A stretch of 64,000 nt of DNA from contig JAVXUO010000322.1 in NCBI GenBank assembly GCA_033065855.1, positions 1-64,000 of the forward strand, read 5' to 3'. This document shows, one piece after another, positions 42,000 to 54,577 of the stretch. The position numbers were made by a program, and so were the translations under genes. Position 1 is the first letter of the stretch, and the number at the start of each line of letters is the position of its first letter. The notes below the pieces were generated by a model. The model did not search any database, was not told where the DNA came from, and saw only the letters and a program-made list of their open reading frames with translations. The stretch is from Escallonia rubra. Taxonomy: Eukaryota > Streptophyta > Magnoliopsida > Escalloniales > Escalloniaceae.

Positions 42000-44900
42000 A
42001 TGGGGACAGACGACGAAGTTCCGATGGACGACAAGGCGAAGAGGATGCGGGACCTGCTGTCAAGCTTTTACTCTCCAGATCCATCGTCAGCACCGCCTCC
42101 CACCGCCAACGCGTCATCCAGATACGCCACGCTCGACACCATCAACACCACCTCCTTCGATCCCAACCAGTACATGAACCTCCTGGTACTCTCTCTCTCT
42201 CTCCCCCCCTCGCGCGCGCGCGCACACATACTGCGTTTTGCGCATGTGAACGTGCATTCACTTGTGAATTTGGCGTAGAAATGTGTGTTGGGCAGAATAA
42301 TGCTACTGCCTCCTAGTCCATGATTCTTTTTAGAATAGAATGTGGACATGTAAATATGGACTTTACTCGCTGTTTTGCCTAGCTTGACTTGTCAAATACT
42401 ACCTACCTTCCATTGAAGTTCCTCTTTTTGGCTTTTTGCAAAATTTTACCATGTGAACATCCAATTGAAGTTAACATTTAGTACCATGTGAACATGGAAT
42501 TATGTGCACTAAATCTATCCTATGAATTCAAACGAAAGTCAAATGGGAAAATCCAACGGAACAAAGCGAGTAATTTTCATTTGATCTCTATGAACTTTTT
42601 GAGTTAAATTCAACGTAAAGATGTTTGATTGCTAGATAAAGATGTTTGATTTATCCTAGCAATTCACAAATAGTCGAAGGGAACAAAAATTATGAGACAT
42701 AACTATTACAACCTGATTTATGGCAGAACCTTTGTCTAATCTGGTGATGGAATCTTGAAGTAGAATATCACATTAGTATGAATGCTTGGTAGTGCTGACA
42801 CTGACATTCACAAAAATCAGATTCCAACACAGCGTGTTAGTTCCACCGTTGTATGTTATTACGTGCTAATGTATTAGAAGCACATAAAATTCTACCTGTC
42901 AGATGTAGCAGACAAAACATTCTCAAACTGTAGAAGCCTAGAACGAGTGACACTTTACCATCATTTCTAATCTGCAGAGGCAGTGGAAAAGAGAGGTTGG
43001 GAGAAGGGAGATAAACTTTGGGATTAGAATCCTGATGTTGCACTGACACTTGCAAAATCAGATACCAACTTGGCGTGACATACAATACTATTTCTACTGT
43101 GTGTACATATGTTACACGCAATAATGTATGTCAATTCAGCATATATGATTCTACCTGTCAGATGTAGCAATCAAAACAAGGCATAAAAAGCCCAAACTAT
43201 TGGAGTTAACCCCAAACATGTTGGAAAGTGTTGGCTTGTGTCGAGTTGTCGTGTCCGAAAAGCATCTATTTGAAGTGTCAGTGCTTTATAGTTTTGATAC
43301 TAGAAGTCCACATCATGTTTATGAACTTCTCCTCCCCTAGGCAAATATTGCAACTTCTGAAGTAAATTCCTTTTTATCCTCCCTATAGATCTCCTTTACT
43401 ATTTATCTACATATATGTGCATTTTGTATATGTAATCAGATATACATATTGTTATCAATTTTGTTTCTTTTTCTCTCCGTGGGGAGGGGGGTCGAGGGAA
43501 GACTGAATTCGATTAGGTCTTGCTGGCTGTATCCATAGAAGGCTATCTATTGAGGCCCTGCAACATCTAACAACTCTTAGGAAACCTGAGTTGATTTGGA
43601 GCAAGGCTCATCTTGCAAACAAGTAATGGGTAGGCTTAAAGAACAGGTTGAATTAGGTAATCTGTTTTTATAACAGGGATTAAGATTGGAAATTTTGATG
43701 GTGCTCAACATTATAATTCAGCCATTCTGATAGAGCAAGCCTTATTGCAACATTTGGCAGCAATTTTGAACTTATGTTCAATGCTTCTTATTGGTTCTGA
43801 ATCATTCCTTGGGTCTACATTTGTTATAGTTTCCTTTATCTTGGTTAAGGATCCTCAGTAGTAAACGAGCATGAATCAATTCTAGACTAAAATGAACGGA
43901 CTCTGTTAGTTTCGTTTTTGTAGGGGAAGCAAATCATTTTAAGAGTCAGAGTTGCTCCAAGCTTAAAAAAATACTCCCTCTGTCCCACAAAAATTGCCCA
44001 TATTTCCCTTTTGGGCACTCTGAAAAGTATTCTCACCTAGTAATTAGGCAAGTGGTTAAGGATCCTTAGTAAACGAGCATAAATCAATTCTAGATTAAAA
44101 TGAATGGACTCTGTCAGTTTCTTTTTTGTAGGGGAACAAAATCATTAAGTGTCAAGAGTTCCTCCAAACTTAAATCGAATACTCCCTTTGTGCCACAAAA
44201 TTGCTCATATTTCCTTTTTGAGCTGTCCCAAGAATATCGCTCACTTTAGTAATTAGGCAGGTTTTTTCGTCGTTTTGCTAATTCTGCCCTTTGCCTTATC
44301 TTGTCCTTTCTGTTTCTTTCTCCTATCCTTGACTCCTTCCACGTTTCCTTTTTAATCCATTGTCCTCTCTTCTCCTCTCCACTCATTTCTCCCGATTTCT
44401 CTATCAGACCCTTCCCTCCGCCGTGCCAAAATTTCTTTCTCCCTCACTTCACAATTCATAAGCTACCTCCTTCTGGGAACATCCCATAAGTCAGGCCACC
44501 GCCTTTTTGCATGGTTGCCTTCGTCGACCCCTATGCCGTCTTCTTCCACCAACGTCGATGCTGCTGCCCTCTCTTCTGCATCTAGCAACACCACTTACTT
44601 CATCGACCAGTAGTATTGTCGCCTTCATCCTTAACCCCAAAAAAATTTTGATTTCAAAGAAAAGAATTGCAGTTCCTGGTCTGAGGAAGGGTAGTGGTAA
44701 TGTTTGGGAGGAATTATTGGTGATGGCGGTGGGATTAGTTTGATTGTGAGCATAAGGTGAGCCTAGGCGTTCTATTAGGCAAGCCTAGGCGTTCTATTAG
44801 GCAAGCCTAGGCGTTCTACTAGGCGAGCCTAGGCATTCGATGGGGCGACCCTAGGCGTTCGATGAGGCCGGTCTAGGCATTGACCCCCGATTTAGAGCTT

Positions 44901-47900
44901 TTGATAATTTGTCTCTCTATCTTCTTATCTCTTGGAGCAAACAATTTATGATTGTTTTTGTTTCTTGTTTTGCCGAACGGAAACTTGATTTTGGTATGTT
45001 TCCACATATGGTTTGATAAGGTTGAAGCTTAACTTCGAAAAGAGACGGAGAGGTTACGGGAAAAAAGATAGACAATAGAGGATGCCTTATGAAATTTGAT
45101 GAAATGTAGTGTGGTTTTAAATAAAGATCCAACCAGGCTAGAGTTTCAGGATGGTTATGGAGAAAAGGGGAGAGTGAACAAGAGATATAAAGAGGGAAAG
45201 GGAGCAAGGGGGACCCATCATGTCGCAGTGACTTAAAAACAAATACACATAAAAATAAAAATAGGGTCGAAGGTAACAAGGGAACTTTCGAATTACCAAC
45301 TTTCTTAAATATTGAGCAAGTCAAGGGTCAATTTTTGTGGGACTGAGGGAGCAGCATAACGTGGTAGTGCTCTAGTGGAAGGGTTGAAACTAAAAGGCCT
45401 CCATCATTGGCATCAAAAGTTTATCTGTTACGAAAGTTGAATCGTGCATTCTTTTACTTGCATGCTTAGGTACAAAAGTCAAATTTGGAGGGACTCCTTC
45501 AGCAACATGTTGAGATGGCAGCTGAGATAAAGAACCTTGACACTGACTTGCAAATGTTAGTTTATGAAAATTACAACAAGTTTATCAGTGCTACAGATAC
45601 GATAAAAAGGTAAGCCTTGCCCTTTCTGCCTTGTTGGTTTTCTATTGCTGGAACCTTAAATTTTTTCTTGGTAGCTTGGAAGTATAAAAGACTACTGCAC
45701 CTGTGTAGTTCTAGCTCTTGGCTTATTTTCGTGAGTTTAATGTGGTTTTCTAGAAAATAAATTTATTGGATAAGCCTGTCACAAGTCTCTTCTTGTGACT
45801 TCAAAATCACCTGTGCGCAATTTTTGGAATCTCTCTTACTGTCTTAAACTCTTGGCGGATGAACTCATATTAATACCATTTGTCTCCAGAATGAAAACTA
45901 ATATTGTGGGCATGGAAGCGAATATGGAGCAGCTTCTTGAGAAGGTCCCTGAAAAAACAATTTATCAATCTTGCATTAGTTCTTTTAATTTGAGACCATG
46001 ATGGCAAAAGAAAATATGATTCAAAAAGATGCATTTCTGCATTCATTATTTCAGATTATGTCTGTGCAATCCAGAAGTGATGGGGTCAACACTTCTCTTT
46101 TTGAAAAGAGGGAGCATGTAGAGAAATTGCATCGTACACGTAATCTTCTTCGCAAAGTTCAGGTATTATAGTGACTCTATTTATTGGTTGTGCACCTATA
46201 ATTTTGTTGCTATATCAGGTTTAGTTAGGTATGACTTGGCCATGTATGAGTTACACAGATTTCATCTTCTGTGGAAAAGAGCAGTTCATATTTGATCTAC
46301 CTACTAGACTTGGAAAGTGTATCAAAGCAGAAGCCTATGCTGATGCAGTGAGGTTTTACACTGGAGCTATGCCGATTTTTAAGGTTACTTTTTCCTTACC
46401 TTAACCTGTGATGGTTCCGTCAATTTTGTTTATTTTCACTTCTTCTTTGAAAATGTTTATCATATATGCTGATCAACTATATATCGCAATTTCACTGACC
46501 CCCTCCCAACCCCTCATTATTCGCCAACTTTGCTAGGCATATGGGGACTCATCATTCCAGGACTGTAAGAGAGCATCTGAAGACGCAGTGGCTATTATAA
46601 TAAAAAATTTGCAGGTGCATTCTTCTTGCTATAGTTACAACTTTTTTCTGAGCCTTGTTTCTTTGATCAACCACTGTGCAAGTTGGGGATGGTTAAGCAA
46701 TTCAAGCAAGAAGATTTGGCAATGAAATATGGGGAGAGTTGTCGAAATGGTACAAGGACATCGAGCCATAAAAAAAATTAGCTGAGGTTGTGAGAAGTTA
46801 CAAGTTTGCTTGTGAGAAGTTACATGTTAGGACAATTGAACAAGATACTTTAACATCTTGCATTGAGTAATTGTATAGGAGGATTGCTTATGATGTGTAC
46901 GAAGTCTAGGAGGACAGGGCACCGTACACTCATTTTTTTTTCTTTGGTGATGAATTTGGGTATCTAACAGTTAAACAGAGCAATCGACACAAGTGCAGTT
47001 GCCTTAATACAAGTTTATTATAAGAAGTTTATATTTCAATAAAAGCTTGTAAATTTCGGTAGTAAGAGTGTATCTGACTAGAGATGTTTTGTACCCTGAT
47101 CCCTGCTGTTACTCTGTTAGCCTTTTCCGGTTGAATGAAAGGTAATATTTTTGCCTTAAACCATCTTTGGATGAGAAATGAGGGAATGAGGACGAGCTGG
47201 ATTGAAAGCGTGAAGCAGAGGCTTGTTTGAGTAATCCTATCAAATCCATCAAGGATGAGCATGGAAATGTTATTTCTGGTTTATACTTATATTAGTTACA
47301 AATGTTTTATATCTTTGTTAGTTATGCCTTATATATGGAAAAGTTCAATTCTCGTATTAAGGAGACGAAGGAGTATAAACAGAGGTTTGGGCTACGTAAA
47401 TCAACGGACAGTATTTGGGTTATTTAAAATAGCAGTGAAAAGCAAGACTATTGAAAACGTATAAAGGATTAGGATTGACTTCCACTCTGCAAGTAGTGGG
47501 CCTACTTTCTTCTATTCTAGTTAAGTGCTAAAAATTGATGACATGGTAAATAATATGTCTGTTGATCAAGCAAAGATTACATAGTTATACCGACCAACTT
47601 GCTCGAGCAGAGAATGGTACTTTGGCCAGATCTCAAATCATATTATGATCCTATATTAGCAGTCGTAGCCATAGTGATTTGTACAAGTCTAGTTGGTTAG
47701 GTCCTCCGTGCTTTTTTATACCTTAATGGAAGAGATTAAGTCGTACCAACCTATTTTCATGAAACAAGTCTAATTTCTCACTGAATAAGTTGGCAACTGT
47801 CTATTGCTTTTTGTGATGATTTATTTTTATTTAATACGGCTCATGTTCTGATTTTTCTTTCAGGGAAAGGTCTTCTCAGATTCTGAATCTATACAGGCAA

Positions 47901-50900
47901 GAGCTGAGGCTGTAATGCTTCTTAAGCAGTTAGATTTCCCGGTATGTGCCACATCTTCTGTTTCTAAGCTACACGCATGTTTCCCGCTCTACATATTTTT
48001 TGGCGTTTTATAGTGCACAATTTCAGTCTTGACTTTGTATATGAAGTGCTATATGACATGAGATATTGCTGCATTAACATGTCACTTGGACATGGTACGC
48101 CATGCATGTGTGTGTCATTAGTTGTCAGATCTATCTTATTATCATATTTTAAGAACTCAAAGACACGACTTAACAAATGTAGTTTGATGTAATTTTTTAT
48201 TACATTTTCTATAACTAGAAGGGTTGCCCGCAGGTCTGATGCATTTTCTCCTTATCAATGCAAATTATTTGAGATAAGAAGATGAGAGAAAATCGTGGGA
48301 GGCGAGGCTGAAAGAGTTAGAAAGTCTGCGCTGCTGCGTCCAATTTTAGTTAGTAAAGTAACCATTCATTTCTAGTATGGTCTAAGCTAATGATTGCTTT
48401 GCATGTGCCCTTCCTGGAGCTTTTTGTGCCTACTATTTTCCTTTTACTAGGCATAGTAATATTGGAAGAAACCTTTAATTTTAACTTCATTTTCTAGTTA
48501 GGGTTTTCCTTAAATTGCCGGGTTAGCTCAACTTGTGATCTTAGATCGACGCATATATTACTCCTAGGGTTCCACAACTCTTTTTTTTTCAGCTTATGCA
48601 GGCTTACACTGAATGGGAAATTTAGAGCAGTAGACCATGGGATTACCAAGTTTTTAGCCTACCAGAAGTTGCTTTACCTTTAGCAATCTATTAAGTTGCA
48701 TGAATAACTAGCTGCTGCATAAAGGAGATTCCTTTAACAACGTAACCAATGGGGAATGTATCTTTTGAGCTTCCCTTGAAACTTCACTTGGTCTCTTCGT
48801 AGTGTAGATGAGTAACATTGGATGTACATTGGTGAGTGTAGATGAGTAACATTGGATGTACATTGGTGGTTTCATCTGAACCACCAATAGCAGGAACAAC
48901 CTTTGATGTCTAAGGCTGTATACGTGGTAAATGCCGGCCAAAGAACCAAACAAGCTTCCTGCAGGCTAAGGAGTAACATGGTCTGGGTCCTCTGACCAAA
49001 GATCGCTGACCTACGCAGATCTAGAACATTCAAGCACTGTCTAGCAAAGGTTCCCAAGAGTAACTGGAGCAACCTGAAAACTCACAGTTAGAGAACTATA
49101 TACTGGGGTCACCTTTTTTTTGATGTGTAGACATATTATAAACCCTAGAGCCGCCAAGGTGGGTGAAACCTATGTTACAAGGAACAGAAGAAAAGATGGC
49201 ACAAAACCCCAAGGAGAACACGGAAACGGGGGGGGCTCAAAAAGAAAAAAAATGATTACAACTTAGCTCCCGCAAGAGAGTCGTCGAGGAATGCCATAGA
49301 AGACTTCGTGGATTCAAAATTTTCAATGATCCAAAAGAAGAAGAGGCTCAAAAAGGGCTGGTTCAGGTGGAAGCTTGGGGTTACTTCCAGGTTCTCTTCA
49401 CCATTTGTCAACTCTGGGAGGGTGGTGGGGGCCAGAAGCTCTTCCTAATGTATGTGAATATCCAGAAGGTGTAAACAATTAAGTAGTTTAAGCAAGCTCT
49501 TCCTAATGCAAGCTTGGGGTTACTTCCAGGTTCTCTTCACATTTTGTCAACTCTGGGAGGGTGATGGGGGCCAGAAGCTCTTCCTAATGTATGTGAATAT
49601 CCAGAAGGTGTAAACAATCAAGTAGTTTAAGCAAGCTACCACCAACCAGTTCCTGAGCTGCCCAGTAAATTACAGCCTTCCAGTTGGTTTATGGCCAATA
49701 GTGCTATATATGTTGAGAACCATTTTCCACACAATATGAGTTTACTGTATTGAAAGGAAATGCCTATTGGTAAGTTATTACCCACAATATACACAGACAG
49801 ATGTATAGGGTCAAAGGCTTGAACCCTGTCAAAGACAGTCAACTTATTGGCGGCCAGCAACACAGTAACAATGTTCTTCGACTGACACTCATGGAATCAA
49901 GCCAAGAAACTCTTGCTTTTTTTAAGTATAAAAACTTAAAACTGGCCCTATTAGGTAGTCCTTTTTTTTTTTAATCATCAACTGTCTAGAAAACAACTTC
50001 AACTCTAGTACTGCTGAATTACATTGATTAAGTTACAGGAACTACAGACATCAATAGTCTTAGGCCAGCCAAGGTTTGATTCGACAGTTGGCCTTGCACG
50101 CATGATTCTTTCCCTTATCTGGGGACCGGGGGGCGTCTCGATGCGAACCTTTAAGCCATTACCTATCTTATTCTCTTATTCTTCAATTGAGGTCTATCTT
50201 TACCTCTAAGGTTAACTTATGCCAACTTCAAGAACAAGCATATGGAATATTCACGTCATTAAAATCCTTCATTTCAACAAATGCCTTATGATCCAAGAGG
50301 AGCAAACCGGAGTCCTTATCTGCCTCAAAGGTTTTAACTTTTGGTCCCCTTATGCAGACAATAAACATTACCGTGTTTTAATTGTTATTTATTTGAAATA
50401 CCACATTCTCTATGGTTTCTGATCACGTGCTCACGGGTCAGTTGGTCATGTTTTACAGGTTGACACCTTGAGGGCAAAACTGCTGGAAAAGCTGGAACAG
50501 TTCCTTCTTGATCTTCATCTAGAATCGACCGAAACAACCAAAGGTCAAGTAAATCCTGATGAACCTTCAAAGCAAGGAAATCTTCCCGATTCAGCTCCTG
50601 CCACTGCTCATGGGGTAAGTAACAATCAAAGAATCCTCGTTTTTTGTAAAAGTAATTTCTTAATGTGAGGTATATGAAGAACTAGAAAAATTTACAAGAT
50701 GCAAGGTGTGGTTGGGCATATGCTCGGAAGTTTCTACCTGTCACTACATAAGATTTTGGCAGCGATTAGTTTAGAATAGTCAATTTGCTTTGGCACGCAT
50801 ATAAAGCTTTGCTTTGCTCCACACATTTTGTACATATTGGAAGCAATAAATTGGAAAAGTTGAGACTCTTTGTGTATGATGCTACTCATGGATTGGCATT

Positions 50901-52968
50901 GAGACAAGAGTTTATTGGGCCCCTGAACAGCACCATTTCTTTCTTCTATCACGTCACTTTAGTCCTTTCTTGGCACTTCAATTCATTGTTCATGCTGTAT
51001 CAACGGTGGTGTAAGATAAATGATCAACATCAGCTTTGTCTTGGCAAAACAAATTCCATAAATTCTTTGTCACTTACTTTTTGAACGTGTATGAGAAGCT
51101 ATGACGAGTGGCGCCATGTCGAATCTGAACAGTTGGTTGGTTATAATGGCTACCATAGTATGATTTCTTGCCTTGTTCATTGCATGAATAAGTTGGATAT
51201 TGTCTCAACTTAACATATGGTGCTAAATAATGTGGAAGATGATAAAAACACCGAGTATATGTGACCCAACGGATCATTGAAGTATCATTTTCTAATTTTT
51301 TACCTGCTCCTTTCATTGCTATATTTACTCTGTATGATCTTTTAGCTTAAATTTTTATGTGGTATCCGTAATACTTGACTGTTGGAAATCTTCAATTTCT
51401 GATTAGGCTTCTACTCGTGAGTTTGTGGAAGCTGTCCGTGCTTATCGAGCAATATTCCCCGATTCGGAGAAGCAACTAATTAAACTCGTGCAGGATCTTG
51501 TTACGAAGTACGGATGTAGTTGTAACAATATTATACCATTGCGTTCGGTATATTCAGTTCTAGTTTCTTAGGTGTAGATGAATTCACTGCCTTACTTTGC
51601 TCCTAAAGTTCAGACCATCATTTGCTTGTTTTAGGCACTTTGAAGCCATTCAACAGCACATCAAGAAACCAATATCTTCAGCAGACCTATTGAGAATGCT
51701 TTGTAAGTGCAGAGACCTGCTTATGCATCATCAGTTATTGTAATATTAGTTTCCTAGATGCTTATCTGAAAGTGTTCAAACAGTAGTTTTTCTACATAAT
51801 TTTCCATGCTTGCAAAACTATTATTAGCTAGGTTTTGATCCCCTCTACTTTACCTCGGGAGTGATTTGGCCCCTTACGCTTTGAAATGATACACTGAACC
51901 TCCCTCAAGTTAAGGAAATACCGCGTGTTTGACCGAAGGGTTACAGATTTAATAAAATGCAGAAGTACCGAACCTAGGTAGCACGGACACGGACCGGGAC
52001 ACGGGACACCGCAATTTTCAAAAAACCAGATTTTGGACACCGCAGAACACCGCTGAATTTTTTAATATATATATATCTATACTACTTATAAAAGTATGAA
52101 TGTTGTAAATCATTTCTGGACAATTTTGTCCTCCGTTAATTACGTTAATAACATTCTTACCTACACTTTATGACTCCATTTTAAATTTTGTTGAAATTAA
52201 ATGAACATTAGATAGATACAATGAATCTATTCTAAACATTGGGAAATGAAAGTTATTATGAGAAAGAAATATAAAAATTCATTTATTACTCCCTTTTTAA
52301 TTTGGTTGAAATGAAATAAACATTAGATAATGAATTGGGTAATAAGAATTGTGATTTTTTTTTCCTTGCAAAAGCTAAAAAACAAACAAAAAAAAGAAAG
52401 AAAGAAACTGAAATACGTTAAAAATCACTTCAGAAACAAAAAACTGCTAAAAAAAATTAAAAACAAGGTTAAATATGCATAAAAAATTGGGGTAGGGGGT
52501 GCGGGGGGGGGGGGGGGGGAGGCCTAAATATGGCCTCTATTTGAACTTAAAATATGTTCAGTTATTGCAGTTGAAGACTAAGTGCTTTGCATGATGTACA
52601 ACATTCGTACTTTGAAATGAAAGGTACCAACTGGTCTTGAAAATTACAAATCTTAAGTGTATGCCATAAACCAATTTAACAGATTACAAAAACAAAGATA
52701 CAGATTCGTTCTTTTTTAATTTCTCCATTTGCTCTTCTTTTCAGGAGTACCAGCAAACATGTCTTCAATCCAGAAGCCTACAAAAAAGATTTTTAAACAC
52801 TGAACTCATTACAATTACGAACATCAAATATAAATATCTTCTAAAACAAGTTAGAAAAGAAATAAGAACATAATTGAATTATATTATTTTGATCCCCAAA
52901 AAACTAATGATATCACCTAAAAAATTACCCTGGACCACATCGTCGTGCAACGCACGTGCTTCGTACTA

Positions 52969-53012
<44 letters not shown>

Positions 53013-54516
53013 GAGCTGATCCGTTGAGAGCGCTAGCAAAATAGGAGATCTTGCAAACGCGATCTGGCCGTCCACGACCGATCTGTGGACGGTCCAGATC
53101 TTTTTTTTACGTTTTTTAAGCCAGTCCGCTATATTATGTAGCGGACGATTTTTTGACAAAAATACTCTCCGAGCCCATCCGCTACTTAATGTAGATGACA
53201 GACTTTTCTGACATTTTTTTCTCTTTCTCTCATTAATGCGCTGACATTTTTTTTCTCTCTCCTTTCATCCGCCACATTATGTAGCGGATGAATATTAATT
53301 TCTGAAAAAACCTGATGTGTCAGATCTGGAAAAGAGACAACTCTTTTCATTTTCTCTCTCTTCCTCATCTCTCGTCCTCTCCATCTTCTCCCTCTCCCTC
53401 GTACCCATTCTCTGAAGATGGCAGATCTGCTGTCATGGCAGAGAGAGGCAGCGGGGGAGAGGAAGCTTGGACGACAGTATCGGGGGCGCCGGCAGACATC
53501 CCACGGCTTCGTCTTGCGTGGCACCGTCTTACGGTGGTGTGCCGTCGCCTTCTTCTGCGGCTGCGACGAGCTCTTAATCACAAGACTAAAATTGCAAGAG
53601 CCGCTGTCCACTCTTGGAGGCGCTTCCTTCGTCGCACCGCCGCCGCTGTACCAATCTGTGTTGTCGACAGAGACGGATTAGGTGAATCTCCTCCTCCTCC
53701 GCCGCTGTACCCATCGGCTCCGCACCGGCCTGGCCGTGCCTGCCTACGCCTTTGGTGGCTCCGGCAAAGTCCACGCCAGCAAAGACTCGGTGGGGGACGG
53801 ATTAGGTGAATCTGTGTTGTCGACAGAGACGAATTAGGTGAATCTGTGTTGTCGCGAAGTCCAAGGTTGCGGTAGTTTGCCTTTCAATTCCTCAATGTTG
53901 GGTTCTAAGTTTGCACGAGTTATCGGATCTTAGATCTACTGATTGTGGTTGTAAAGATGAAATTATTGATAATTCGATCATGTACTGCTACTAATTATTA
54001 TTGTGATTGGTCTTGTTGTTTGGATCTGTGGTTTCATTGAAGAGAGAGAGAGAGAGAGATGCATAGAGATGGATATGGGTGTGTTTGGTCTTGTTGTTTG
54101 GATCTGTAAAAAGAGCCAAGAATTCTGAAAACTTGTCCGCTACATAATGTAGCGGATGAGAGAAAGGGGAGAGAGAGAGAGAGAGTCAGAGCATTAATGA
54201 GAGAGAGAAAAAAATGTCAGAAAATTCCGTCCGCTACATAATGTAGCGGATGAGAGAGGGGGGAGAGAGAGAGAAAGTCAGAGCATTAATGATAAAGAGA
54301 AAAAAATGTCAGAAAATTCCGTCCGCTACATAATGTAGCGGATGGGCTGTTTTTAAGTCGGAGGGTATTTTTGTCAAAAAATCGTCCGCTACATAATATA
54401 GCGGACGGGCTTAAAAAAAACGTAAAAAAAAGATCTGGACCGTCCACAAGTCGGTCGTGGATGGCCAGATCGCGTTTGCAAGATCTCCTATTTTGCTAGC
54501 GCTCTCAACGGATCAG

Positions 54517-54577
<61 letters not shown>

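Larger units (their letters stand above)
42186..45469 (+). other. VPS51: VPS51 intron 1 (3.3 kb)
   Basis: It opens with a CT repeat and a CG/CA dinucleotide run (about 42187-42232). It contains a diverged duplication (about 42810-42930 and 43060-43180, each with TTCTACCTGTCAGATGTAGC), a mariner-like element and two tandem repeats listed separately. No gene inside. Confidence 0.7.
47942..50458 (+). other. VPS51: VPS51 intron 7 (2.5 kb)
   Basis: No gene. It contains a 34-bp tandem duplication (48802-48869), a 139-bp duplication (49371-49646) and a possible retroposon tail near 49114. Introns 2-6 (85-1249 bp), 8 and 9 show nothing beyond unique or low-complexity DNA. Confidence 0.6.

Noticed and set aside
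41885..42316. 143-codon ORF overlapping VPS51 exon 1
   Set aside because: Different frame from the conserved VPS51 N-terminus and without motifs.
46680..47000. Possible gene fragment in VPS51 intron 6
   Set aside because: Looks vaguely coding but every frame is broken and no family could be recognised.
53315..53809. 164-codon ORF as a functional gene
   Set aside because: Begins inside the element's TIR-proximal CT-rich tract, rich in Arg/Pro, competing frames on both strands; kept only as unidentified cargo.
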